10,111 nucleotides of DNA from a bacterium (GTDB lineage Bacteria > Spirochaetota > JAHITG01). Every line of letters starts with the position of its first letter. Position 1 is the stretch's first letter. Position numbers and translations under genes: made by a program. The DNA lies in assembly GCA_028711675.1 (NCBI GenBank), contig JAQTRT010000092.1, forward strand, positions 1 through 10,111. The letters are read 5' to 3'. Under the pieces are notes generated by a model. The model saw only the letters and a program-made list of their open reading frames with translations. It was not told the DNA's origin and ran no database searches. Shown here piece by piece: positions 1 through 6,444 of the stretch.

Positions 1-464
1 TGGTCAATATCATCGGCAACGGCCTTTACCGGTTCCAGGCTTTCATGGATGAAAAAAAGGAATGGAACCTGGAACTTCACTCCGGCACAAAGAGTTTTTA
101 TAATATCCTTCACGCGGGCTGGAACGGTCCTCTCCGGGCCGCATCCGCGGGTTTCGGGTTCGGTAAACCGTTCTCCCTTTCGGAAAGCATGTCCCTGGCT
201 CTGGAGATACTGGGTTCCCGTTATTTTAACGGGAAACAGAGTATGCCCAGGCAGCATAATCTTCTCGTGAGCTTCAGGCTGGGACTCCAGACGCGCATGC
301 TGTCTTTTATGACCCTGGTGACCGGGATTTCGTATAATTATTTCACATCCTTTAATACGCCCGGTATCCGCATGGCGCCGGAAGCAGTGCATCATTATGA
401 ATTCCCCTGGGGGAACAGGAACAATATCCACTGGCCCGGCTTTTATATCGGCCTGAGATTTTAA
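1..464 (+). CDS. C-terminal part of a probable outer-membrane beta-barrel protein (5' truncated by window edge)
   Basis: The reading frame is open from base 3 to the stop at 462-464, and no start codon with a ribosome site is visible, so the gene begins before the window. The first ATG in frame (45) has no Shine-Dalgarno sequence and codons run upstream of it, so it is probably internal. The 153 visible residues alternate hydrophobic/aromatic and polar residues in short strands separated by Gly/Asn/Pro turns, and the chain ends in GLRF. A C-terminal phenylalanine after alternating residues is the usual signal for beta-barrel insertion by the Bam complex. I recognise no named family. An outer-membrane location is inferred. 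The next gene, 66 bp downstream on the same strand, is also barrel-like, so the two may be functionally linked or co-transcribed. Confidence 0.65.
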   Translation, partial: VNIIGNGLYRFQAFMDEKKEWNLELHSGTKSFYNILHAGWNGPLRAASAGFGFGKPFSLSESMSLALEILGSRYFNGKQSMPRQHNLLVSFRLGLQTRMLSFMTLVTGISYNYFTSFNTPGIRMAPEAVHHYEFPWGNRNNIHWPGFYIGLRF

Positions 465-479
465 ATCCGGGTGACACTT

Positions 480-507
480 TTTACCTCCTGCGGTGTTCCA
501 CTATACA
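480..507 (+). promoter_or_regulatory. Weak candidate sigma70 promoter for the gene at 531
   Basis: TTTACC (480-485) and TATACA (502-507) are separated by 16 bp, each matching four of six consensus bases. The predicted start near 514 would leave a leader of about 17 nt holding only the ribosome site. Transcripts from this promoter would lack the upstream anti-Shine-Dalgarno segment at 482-489. The match is modest and could be chance. Confidence 0.3.
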
Positions 508-526
508 GAATACCAAAAAGGAGGTA
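482..526 (+). promoter_or_regulatory. Ribosome site with upstream complementary (anti-SD) segment
   Basis: AAAAAGGAGG (515-524) is a very strong Shine-Dalgarno sequence 6 nt before the ATG at 531. The octamer TACCTCCT at 482-489 is an exact reverse complement of AGGAGGTA at 519-526, with a 29-nt loop between. A read-through transcript from the upstream gene could fold and mask the ribosome site. The complementarity is seen directly; the regulation is inference. Confidence 0.4.
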
Positions 527-530
527 TGAT

Positions 531-1157
531 ATGTCTATTCGACAAAAGTACGTGATGTTTCTCCTTCTCTCCATCCTGCTGGGTCTATCCGCGGGAAATC
601 TGGTTTATGCCGAAGAAAAGACCCTCCTGGGCGATACTAAGATCACGCACGGCGGTTTCGGCGGGCCTGTTGTAAAAATAAGCATGATCAAGGACGCGGG
701 ACGCGTTTTCGTCGGCGGCCGCGGGGCCTGGATCATCAACCATAAGGTCTCGCTGGGAGGCGGAGGATACGGCCTGGTCAGTTCCGTCTCAGGGATCGTG
801 GACAATACGAACCGTTATTTCCATATGGGTTACGGCGGATTCGAACTGGGAATCATCTTCCGGTCCGATTCCCTGGTCCATCTGAACCTGATAACTCTTA
901 TCGGCGGAGGCGGGGCTGTATACAGCCGCCGTCAGCATGACGAGGATTATCATGACGGCTGGAAATCCAACGGCGGCGATGCTTTTTTTGTCCTGGAACC
1001 CATGCTGTATCTGGAACTGAACGTAACCAAATGGTTCAGGACCTGTCTTGGCGCCGGTTACCGGTACGTGGACGGTCTGGATAGTTTTCCTAATTTTTCA
1101 GATAAGGACCTGAGCGGAGCCAGCGTGGAGCTGTGCTTTAAATTCGGGAAGTTCTAG
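531..1157 (+). CDS. Exported glycine-rich beta-structured protein, probable outer-membrane barrel
   Basis: This 208-residue protein starts at the ATG at 531, chosen because AAAAAGGAGG lies 6 nt upstream. A longer frame from GTG at 471 would put about 20 polar residues ahead of the signal peptide. Residues 1-27 are a signal peptide: basic start, hydrophobic run at about 8-22, and a VYA/EE cleavage site. The mature part has many short alternating strands and glycine clusters (GGFGG at 41-45, VGGRGAWIINH at 61-71, GGGGYG at 76-81, GGGG at 125-128) and ends in FKFGKF, fitting a small barrel with a C-terminal Phe. The GGRGxWIINH...GGGGYGL pattern resembles uncharacterised exported proteins I have seen in spirochaetes and other phyla, but I can name no family or function. 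Location in the outer membrane is inferred. Confidence 0.75.
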   Translation: MSIRQKYVMFLLLSILLGLSAGNLVYAEEKTLLGDTKITHGGFGGPVVKISMIKDAGRVFVGGRGAWIINHKVSLGGGGYGLVSSVSGIVDNTNRYFHMGYGGFELGIIFRSDSLVHLNLITLIGGGGAVYSRRQHDEDYHDGWKSNGGDAFFVLEPMLYLELNVTKWFRTCLGAGYRYVDGLDSFPNFSDKDLSGASVELCFKFGKF

Positions 1158-1183
1158 ATAGTTGCAGATATAAAGAAAGCCGG

Positions 1184-1206
1184 AGGGGCCTGATCTTCAG
1201 GTCCCT
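1184..1206 (+). terminator. Hairpin between convergent genes, possible transcription terminator
   Basis: AGGGGCCTGA (1184-1193) pairs with TCAGGTCCCT (1197-1206) over 10 bp with one G-U pair and a TCT loop. It lies between the barrel gene (ends 1157, +) and the VOC gene (ends 1290, -), so it could serve both. On the + strand the T-run (1222-1227) is about 15 nt past the stem, which is not the classic arrangement. On the - strand a T-rich CTTTCTTTATA follows closely. Confidence 0.4.
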
Positions 1207-1289
1207 TCAGCCTGTACATTGTTTTTTAAAGAACGGGCAATCCGGGCAGATTAAACCGCATACGGACAGATCATTCATGTTCCTTCTCT

Positions 1290-1685
1290 TTATTTTCCTT
1301 TTGACTGGAAAAGGTCGAACTGGTTGCCGTACAGGTCAATGAACTGCACGGCCATGCCCCAGGGATTCTGCATGGGTTCGTTCTTGAAGATGACGCCTCT
1401 GGTCTTCATTTCAGAATAAGTCTTCTGGAAATCCTGGGTGGAGAGGACGAAGAGGGAATGGCGCCCGCCTGTCTGCCGGCCTGTGAGGAGTTTCTCCTCC
1501 TGGGTCTCGGCCTTCATCAGAGAGATGCCGGTCTCTTTCTGCGTTTTCGGCGCCACGACGAGCCACCGGAAATTCCCGATCTTCTCGTCGTCAATTTTTT
1601 CGAATCCCAGTTTCTCCGTATAGTATTTCAGGGCTTCGTCCTGGTCTTTCACCAGAACCGTGATGTGCGTGATCTTGTTTATCAT
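1290..1685 (-). CDS. VOC (glyoxalase/bleomycin-resistance fold) family protein
   Basis: This 131-residue protein belongs to the vicinal-oxygen-chelate superfamily, whose members use a paired beta-alpha-beta-beta-beta fold, often with a metal, as isomerases, dioxygenases or thiol-transfer enzymes. The first module opens with ITHITVLVKDQDEALKYYTEKLGF (about 5-28); the second has GGRHSLFVL (73-81) and ends in the signature FIDLYGNQFDLFQ (115-127). Candidate metal ligands are His7, His76 and Asp124; the last position is usually Glu, so metal binding is uncertain. There is no signal peptide, so it is probably cytoplasmic. The start is supported by CGAGG about 7 nt upstream. It is a single-gene unit, divergent from the glycosyltransferase gene. 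The fold is sure; the substrate is unknown, and calling it a true glyoxalase I would be unsupported. Confidence 0.9.
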   Translation of the reverse strand: MINKITHITVLVKDQDEALKYYTEKLGFEKIDDEKIGNFRWLVVAPKTQKETGISLMKAETQEEKLLTGRQTGGRHSLFVLSTQDFQKTYSEMKTRGVIFKNEPMQNPWGMAVQFIDLYGNQFDLFQSKGK

Positions 1686-1710
1686 GGTATACCTCGGTGC
1701 TGCTTGGTGT

Positions 1711-1736
1711 GATCGGTCCTTTACGAATGGCCGATC
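1711..1736 (-). other. Hairpin in the predicted 5' leader of the VOC gene
   Basis: GATCGG-T-CC (1711-1719) pairs with GG-CCGATC (1729-1736): eight base pairs with one bulged base and a 9-nt loop. It lies between the predicted promoter and the VOC start codon, so it would be in that leader RNA. It could equally be a DNA operator. The structure is seen; its role is unknown. Confidence 0.35.
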
Positions 1737-1753
1737 CGTCTTTCATGGATATG

Positions 1754-1781
1754 AATAAAATTTTATTATTTTTAATGTCAA
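1754..1781 (-). promoter_or_regulatory. Candidate sigma70 promoter of the VOC gene, overlapping a 14-bp palindrome
   Basis: On the - strand, TTGACA (1776-1781) is followed after 16 bp by TTTATT (1754-1759), four of six consensus bases. The -10 lies in a perfect 14-bp palindrome, AATAAAATTTTATT (1754-1767), which could be an operator but is simple A/T sequence and may be chance. The leader would be about 60 nt. Confidence 0.45.
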
Positions 1782-1864
1782 CCTGAATTATATTTATCCT
1801 GTAACCGGTTCTTCGATCTATTAATCATTTATATGCGCACATCCCCGGATCTTTCAGTTCCGTC

Positions 1865-1892
1865 TTGACAAATGAAATTAAGGCCTTATTAT
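1865..1892 (+). promoter_or_regulatory. Sigma70-type promoter of the WecG/TagA-like gene
   Basis: A perfect TTGACA (1865-1870), a 16-bp spacer and TATTAT (1887-1892) lie just before the ATG at 1912. Transcription would start near 1899, giving a leader of only about 13 nt. That leader has no Shine-Dalgarno sequence, so translation may use a near-leaderless mode. Confidence 0.65.
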
Positions 1893-1911
1893 ATAACCTG
1901 GATTTTAACAT

Positions 1912-2652
1912 ATGATAAAGAAGATATTTGATATTAAAGTTGAGGATATGGACCTGAACAGGCTCCTGAAGATCTGCCGGGAGAGAATCAGGAATAACGA
2001 AAAAACCTTTATTGTAACATTAAATTCTCTCATGGCCCTGGATTATTTCTTTAATAAAGAATTCCGGAAAGCCGTTGACCGGGCTGACCTGGTCATCGCG
2101 GACGGGATCGGCATCATCAAGGCCAGCCATTTTTTTGGGCGCGGGATTAAGAACCATATCCCTGGCATCGACTTCATGCACAAGCTCCTGGGGCTGGCAT
2201 ACGAGAACAAGCTCTCCGTGTTCCTTTTAGGAGGCACATGGGATGTAGTGAATAAAGCATATGAGAACATGAGGAAATGGTTCAACCACGCCAGGTTCCT
2301 GGGCAAATACACCGGATATTTCGAGCCTTCCGAAGAGGAGAAGATCATCCGGGGCATCAACAAAGTGTCCCCGGATATCCTGTTCGTGGCCATGGGTTCG
2401 CCCAGGCAGGAGCTCTGGATCGGCCGGAACAGGGAAAAGCTGGACTGCCGGGTCATGATCGGCGTGGGCGGAAGCTTTAATGTGATAGCGGGAAAAGTGA
2501 AACGGGCGCCGGATAAGTGGCGTAAAAAAGGCCTGGAATGGCTCTACCGGTCGCTGACTTCGCCGAAGAAATTCATGAACATTTTCCGTGTTATTTTTTT
2601 TCTGGTGTTCATGGTGTATTTCAGGATCTTTCTGCTCAACAGGAAAAAATAA
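1912..2652 (+). CDS. WecG/TagA/CpsF family glycosyltransferase
   Basis: A 246-residue GT26-family enzyme. Relatives move N-acetylmannosamine or N-acetylmannosaminuronic acid (or similar) from a UDP-sugar onto a lipid-linked sugar at the inner face of the membrane, for enterobacterial common antigen, teichoic acid linkage units or exopolysaccharide. Family marks are TLNS (36-39), ADGIG (63-67, with the conserved Asp64), FLLGG (104-108), VAMGSPRQELWI (159-170), IGVGGSFNVIAGKVKRAP (183-200) and GLEWLYRS (207-214). The last 20 residues include a hydrophobic stretch (about 227-241), consistent with the C-terminal membrane-docking appendage of this family. His82 stands where relatives usually have Arg in the R-[VI]-x-G-x-D motif. 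The length is usual. No other polysaccharide gene adjoins it, so the polymer cannot be named. The start is the only sensible ATG, though it lacks a Shine-Dalgarno sequence. Confidence 0.92.
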   Translation: MIKKIFDIKVEDMDLNRLLKICRERIRNNEKTFIVTLNSLMALDYFFNKEFRKAVDRADLVIADGIGIIKASHFFGRGIKNHIPGIDFMHKLLGLAYENKLSVFLLGGTWDVVNKAYENMRKWFNHARFLGKYTGYFEPSEEEKIIRGINKVSPDILFVAMGSPRQELWIGRNREKLDCRVMIGVGGSFNVIAGKVKRAPDKWRKKGLEWLYRSLTSPKKFMNIFRVIFFLVFMVYFRIFLLNRKK

Positions 2653-2654
2653 TG

Positions 2655-2672
2655 AACGGTGAGAGAGCCGTT
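2655..2672 (+). terminator. Short hairpin after the glycosyltransferase gene, weak terminator candidate
   Basis: AACGG (2655-2659) pairs with CCGTT (2668-2672) around an 8-nt loop, followed by TTCCTGTTT. The stem is only 5 bp and the T-tract is broken, so termination would be weak. It sits directly before the porin promoter, which fits separate transcription of the two genes. Confidence 0.3.
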
Positions 2673-2684
2673 TCCTGTTTCGGG

Positions 2685-2712
2685 TTGACATGAAAAAAAT
2701 AACTAATATATT
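2685..2712 (+). promoter_or_regulatory. Sigma70-type promoter of the FadL-like porin gene
   Basis: TTGACA (2685-2690), 16 bp, then TATATT (2707-2712), five of six -10 consensus bases. The predicted start near 2719 falls at the Shine-Dalgarno sequence AGGGA (2718-2722). This supports the ATG at 2729 as the start codon and argues against the ATG at 2690, whose first base is the last base of the -35 box. Confidence 0.6.
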
Positions 2713-2728
2713 CCGACAGGGATTAAAT

Positions 2729-3766
2729 ATGAAAAAAATTATTCTCCTTATTCTGCTTATGCTGCCTTGTGTCCCTGGTTACGGCGAGTGGCGGACGTAT
2801 GATGTTTACCGGTGCGGGGCCAAAGGCCTGGCTGCAGGCGGTGCTTTCACGGCCATTGCCGACGATGTGTCCGCTATTTATTACAATCCGGCCGGACTGG
2901 TCCAGACCAAGACCTTTGTTATTTTTTATACCTTTGATTCGCAGATCAGGATCGTGAACATCATCGACCCTACTCTGAAACTGACCTACAAGGTGCCGGC
3001 CCTGGTGGGATTCGTCTATCCTTTCAAGGATTCGTTCAATACGGTCCTGGCCGTCTCGGCCACCAGCCCTTATCAGAGAAAGATCCCGAACGAATTCGCC
3101 GTATATAAATTCGCGCCCAGCCTGGCCATGCAAATCCTTCCGTTCCTTTCTCTTGGTCTGAACGTAGGCCTGGATTATGCCACGTACAGCGAAGCCAACA
3201 GCCCGGACGGCCTGGGTTTTGACGTCCAGATAGGTGTTCTTTACACGCCGTCACGAATCGTGCATGCGGGGCTCAATTACAACAGCCGGACCACGATCGA
3301 CTGGGGGAAGTACGGGACCATCGGTAACCTGGAGGAAACGTTCCCTGATATCCTTCGGGCGGGAACAGCTGTACTGGTCTCTCCCAAGATCATTGTTTCC
3401 TTTGATCTGGAATACCAGAACTGGCAAAGTATCCGCTTTGTCGAGGACGGGACCAATAAAGCTCCGGGCAAAGCCCTGGAACACGGGCTCTTCAAGACCA
3501 TCCATCCGCATCTGGGACTGATGTTCCTGGAAGAATCGAGCGGTGCCCATATCCGGCTGGGCTTGTATACGGATTCTTTCTTCCAGAAGGATATTGATAC
3601 ATTCAGGAACAAGACCCAGCTCCTCTGGACCATCGGCCTGGGTGCTTACGCGTTCAAGATCCTTAAAGTGGAGGCCGGACTGGCTGATTCCCTGTTAGGC
3701 CATCTCATCAACAAGGATAATAACCGCATCGAAACAGTCCAGATCACGGTCGAATACAGGTTTTAA
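2729..3766 (+). CDS. FadL/UPF0164/PorV-like outer-membrane protein
   Basis: 345 residues from the ATG at 2729, chosen for the AGGGA 6 nt upstream and for a clean signal peptide (residues 1-19, cut after GYG). The mature N-terminus carries the hallmark of the FadL/OMPP1/TodX and UPF0164/PorV families, GAKGLAAGGAFTAIADDVSA (30-49) followed by YYNPAGL (51-57). In FadL this N-terminal region forms the hatch inside the barrel. The rest is alternating strands ending in VEYRF, with a C-terminal Phe for Bam-dependent insertion. FadL proteins let hydrophobic molecules cross the outer membrane, while PorV relatives assist type IX secretion; nothing visible here decides between them, and no type IX genes are nearby. 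The macro-domain gene 17 bp downstream is probably on the same transcript. Confidence 0.88.
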   Translation: MKKIILLILLMLPCVPGYGEWRTYDVYRCGAKGLAAGGAFTAIADDVSAIYYNPAGLVQTKTFVIFYTFDSQIRIVNIIDPTLKLTYKVPALVGFVYPFKDSFNTVLAVSATSPYQRKIPNEFAVYKFAPSLAMQILPFLSLGLNVGLDYATYSEANSPDGLGFDVQIGVLYTPSRIVHAGLNYNSRTTIDWGKYGTIGNLEETFPDILRAGTAVLVSPKIIVSFDLEYQNWQSIRFVEDGTNKAPGKALEHGLFKTIHPHLGLMFLEESSGAHIRLGLYTDSFFQKDIDTFRNKTQLLWTIGLGAYAFKILKVEAGLADSLLGHLINKDNNRIETVQITVEYRF

Positions 3767-3783
3767 TAAGAAAAGAACGGCTG

Positions 3784-4347
3784 ATGGAAAAGATAATCAT
3801 GCAATTCTTCCTGCCTGAGAATAATAATGTGGAGATCATCCTGAAACAGGGTGATATTACGGAAGAACGGGTGGATGCCATTGTGAACGCGGCCAATTCC
3901 CGGCTCCAGCACGGCGGAGGCGTGGCCGGCGCCATTGTAAGGAAAGGCGGCTGGAGTATACAGGATGAATCTAATAAAATTGGCTTTGTCCGGGTAGGGC
4001 AGAGCGCTCTTACCGGCGCAGGAAAATTGCCCGCAGAAAAGATAATCCATACAGTAGGGCCTCAGTGGGGCGAGGGTGATGAGATCAATAAACTTTCCGG
4101 CGCTGTCCATCAATCCCTGAAACTGGCGGATGAGAACAAGCTTATGACCATATCCTTCCCTGCCGTGAGCTCCGGCATTTTCGGTTTTCCCAAGGATAAA
4201 TGCGCAGAAGTAATGCTGGCCAGCGTGCGGAAATACCTGAAAGAGAATCCCGGGACAGGATTAAAGAAGATCATCTTCTGTATCATCGATGACCTGACCG
4301 TGAATGTGTTCAAAGAGATGTTTCAAAAATTAATGAGTCAGGATTAA
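3784..4347 (+). CDS. Macro-domain protein (ADP-ribose binding, probable ADP-ribosyl/O-acetyl-ADP-ribose hydrolase)
   Basis: This 187-residue protein is one macro domain. Macro domains bind ADP-ribose, and many remove it from modified proteins or nucleic acids or deacetylate O-acetyl-ADP-ribose. Motifs appear in the usual order: GDIT (23-26), VDAIVNAANSRLQHGGGVAG (30-49), IIHTVGP (87-93) and the phosphate loop SSGIFGFP (129-136). Asp31 is expected to hold the adenine and NAAN (35-38) the distal ribose. In the glycine loop, Ala49's neighbourhood reads GGGVAGAI, so the Asp of the MacroD class (GGGVDG) is replaced by Ala; catalysis, if any, would follow the Af1521/ALC1-like type. There is no signal peptide, so it is cytoplasmic. 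It follows the porin gene by 17 bp without a clear Shine-Dalgarno sequence or own promoter, suggesting co-transcription. No ADP-ribosyltransferase partner is in the window. Confidence 0.93.
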   Translation: MEKIIMQFFLPENNNVEIILKQGDITEERVDAIVNAANSRLQHGGGVAGAIVRKGGWSIQDESNKIGFVRVGQSALTGAGKLPAEKIIHTVGPQWGEGDEINKLSGAVHQSLKLADENKLMTISFPAVSSGIFGFPKDKCAEVMLASVRKYLKENPGTGLKKIIFCIIDDLTVNVFKEMFQKLMSQD

Positions 4348-4384
4348 TGATTAGATTTTTGTGATAAAAAAGAGAAATATCCTT

Positions 4385-6220
4385 TCATCCTGCTTCTTCT
4401 TCCTGCTGACGGGCTTTCGCGATGTCCTTTCTCTGGTCATGGTCCAGAACTTTCTTACGCAGGCGGATGCTGTGAGGCGTGATCTCCATCAGCTCGTCCG
4501 TTTCAATGTACTCCAGGCATTCTTCCAGCGACATTTTTTTGGCCGGTGTGAGTTTAATGGTCTCGTCCGAGGTGGATGAACGCATGTTGGTGAGGTGCTT
4601 TTTTTTACAGATGTTCACGACAAGATCCTTGTTCTTGTTGTGCATGCCGATGACCATGCCCTTATAAACTTTATCTCCCGGTTTTACAAAGAATTCCCCC
4701 CTGTCTGACAGCGTGTCCAGGGCATAGGAAGTAGCAGAGCCTTCTTCCAGGGCGATGAGCGAACCCTGTTCCCGCCCCTTGATTTCGCCTTTATAAGGCT
4801 TATGATATTCAAATGTATGGTACATGGTGCCTTCGCCTTTGGTCATGGTGAGGAATTCCGTCCTGAAACCGATGATACCTCTTGTGGGTATGAGAAATTC
4901 CAGCAGAACCCTGGCTTCCTTAGTGATGTTCCGCAGTTCGCCCTTCCGCTGGTTGATCTTGTCGATCACGGCTCCCATCTTGTCCTCGGGTACTTCGATG
5001 ACGAGGAGCTCGATGGGTTCCAGTTTCTCGTTGTTCAGCTCCTTCATGATGACCTCGGGTTTGGAAATCTGGAACTCGTATCCTTCCCGGCGCATCCTTT
5101 CCATCAGGATGGCCAGGTGAAGCTCACCGCGGCCCGATACCTTGAAAACGCTGGAGTCCTCCGAACCTTCCACGCGCAATGCCACATCGGTCAGGGTCTC
5201 TTTTTTCAGCCTTTCAAAAAGGTGGCGGCTGGTGATGAACTTTCCTTCCTTGCCGTAAAACGGGCTGTCGTTCACCAGGAAATCCACGGACAGGGTGGGT
5301 TCCTCGATCTTGATCCGGGGCAGGGGTTCTGGATTTTCCACCGAGGTGATGGTATCGCCGATATTAAGGTTGGGTACGCCGGCAATGGCGATGATGTCGC
5401 CGGCAAAAGCTTCCCCGATCTCTTTTCTTTTCAGGCCTTCGTAGGTGAAGAGCTTGGTGATCGTGTGCCGGATGTGCTCGTTCTCATGATTGATAAGAAT
5501 GATATCGTCGCCGATCTTGATGGAACCCTGGAAGATCTTGCCGATGCCGATGCGGCCGATGAAATCATTGTAATCCATGGCGTTGATGGACATCTGAAGG
5601 CCTCCTTCCGTGTCCACAACGGGAGCAGGGCAGTGGGACAGGACCATGTTGAAAAGGGGATCCATGTTCTTCGGGGTATCTTTGATGACATCCAGCACAG
5701 CCGTGCCGTTGCGGGCCGAGGCGTATATGACAGGGAATTCTATCTGTGTATCATCGGCGCCCAGGTCGATGTAAAGGTCGCCTACGGCATTGATCACTTC
5801 GTTGATGCGCGCCCCCTTACGGTCGATCTTGTTGATCACGACGATGGTCACCAGGTCCAGGGCCAGGGATTTTCTCAGCACGAACTTGGTCTGGGGCATT
5901 GGGCCTTCGCAGGCATCCACCAGGAGAAGGACGCCGTCCACCATCATGAGGATGCGTTCCACTTCGCCGCTGAAATCGGAATGGCCGGGTGTGTCCACAA
6001 TGTTGATCTTCATGCCCTTGTAGTGGATGGAGGCTATCTTGGAGAAGATGGTGATGCCTTTTTCGCGTTCCAGGTCATTGGAATCCATAACGCGTTCAAT
6101 GAGCTCCTGGTTGTCGCGGAAGGTCCCGCTCTGCCTGAGCAGCTGGTCCACCAGTGTCGTCTTACCATGATCGACATGGGCTATGATGGCGATATTACGT
6201 ATCATTTTCGGGTCGTTCAT
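4385..6220 (-). CDS. bipA: BipA/TypA ribosome-associated translational GTPase
   Basis: A 611-residue translational GTPase of the EF-G/LepA superfamily, the usual length for BipA. It acts on the ribosome, where BipA aids 50S subunit assembly and growth under cold and other stress. GTPase motifs are G1 AHVDHGKT (14-21), G2 Thr57 in EREKGITI, G3 DTPGH (76-80), G4 NKID (130-133) and G5 SAR (168-170). Then come a beta-barrel domain (about 205-295), EF-G-like domains III and V (about 300-480) and the BipA-specific C-terminal domain, whose family marks (LTNMRSS, DELMEITPHSIRLRKK) are intact. EF-G domain IV is absent, as expected. The start is supported by AAGAGG about 9 nt upstream. It ends 37 bp from the convergent macro-domain gene. 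It follows metY by 224 bp on the same strand; I see no clear promoter in that gap. Confidence 0.97.
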   Translation of the reverse strand: MNDPKMIRNIAIIAHVDHGKTTLVDQLLRQSGTFRDNQELIERVMDSNDLEREKGITIFSKIASIHYKGMKINIVDTPGHSDFSGEVERILMMVDGVLLLVDACEGPMPQTKFVLRKSLALDLVTIVVINKIDRKGARINEVINAVGDLYIDLGADDTQIEFPVIYASARNGTAVLDVIKDTPKNMDPLFNMVLSHCPAPVVDTEGGLQMSINAMDYNDFIGRIGIGKIFQGSIKIGDDIILINHENEHIRHTITKLFTYEGLKRKEIGEAFAGDIIAIAGVPNLNIGDTITSVENPEPLPRIKIEEPTLSVDFLVNDSPFYGKEGKFITSRHLFERLKKETLTDVALRVEGSEDSSVFKVSGRGELHLAILMERMRREGYEFQISKPEVIMKELNNEKLEPIELLVIEVPEDKMGAVIDKINQRKGELRNITKEARVLLEFLIPTRGIIGFRTEFLTMTKGEGTMYHTFEYHKPYKGEIKGREQGSLIALEEGSATSYALDTLSDRGEFFVKPGDKVYKGMVIGMHNKNKDLVVNICKKKHLTNMRSSTSDETIKLTPAKKMSLEECLEYIETDELMEITPHSIRLRKKVLDHDQRKDIAKARQQEEEAG

Positions 6221-6444
6221 ATTTAAAAACCTCTTTTTTATCGATGCGGCTGCGGATGAACACAGAGAAGCACAAAGAATCTGGTCTCGGGGTCTGATGG
6301 GATGGGATGAAGATAATCAGAATTGAATAGAAATTAATAGATACTGTTTGATACGGATCGAAATCATCTTTCCAGTCCGGATATCGTTTTATCTTTTTCT
6401 TTCTTTCTCTTTGTCCTTCCCTGTTTTTCCGCGGCTTTTTTATT
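6221..6444. other. Intergenic region between metY and bipA with polypyrimidine tract
   Basis: These 224 bp hold no convincing gene. The + strand has a T/C-rich tract at about 6386-6427, and 6252-6279 reads GGATGAACACAGAGAAGC and then ACAAAG, which resembles short dispersed intergenic repeats I have seen in other genomes. A - strand open frame spans it but lacks any family features. No clear bipA promoter or strong terminator is visible. Confidence 0.5.

Noticed and set aside
2690..2728. Earlier ATG for the FadL-like porin
   Set aside because: Its first base is the last base of the TTGACA -35 box, it lacks a ribosome site, and it would add 13 residues ahead of a clean signal peptide.
2729..2785. 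Lipoprotein signal (Cys14) in the FadL-like porin
   Set aside because: The residue before the Cys is Pro, not Ala/Gly/Ser, and the signal peptide continues to a normal cleavage site after GYG; the family is barrel-forming.
4348..4384. Terminator between the convergent macro-domain and bipA genes
   Set aside because: The 37-bp gap has A and T runs but no G/C stem next to them, only a weak TTTTT/AAAAA pairing.
4802..6226. 474-codon open frame on the + strand opposite bipA
   Set aside because: It is wholly antisense to an intact, well-conserved BipA, has no ribosome site or recognisable domain, and its His/Asp/Val-rich composition is what the opposite strand of a biased coding frame gives.
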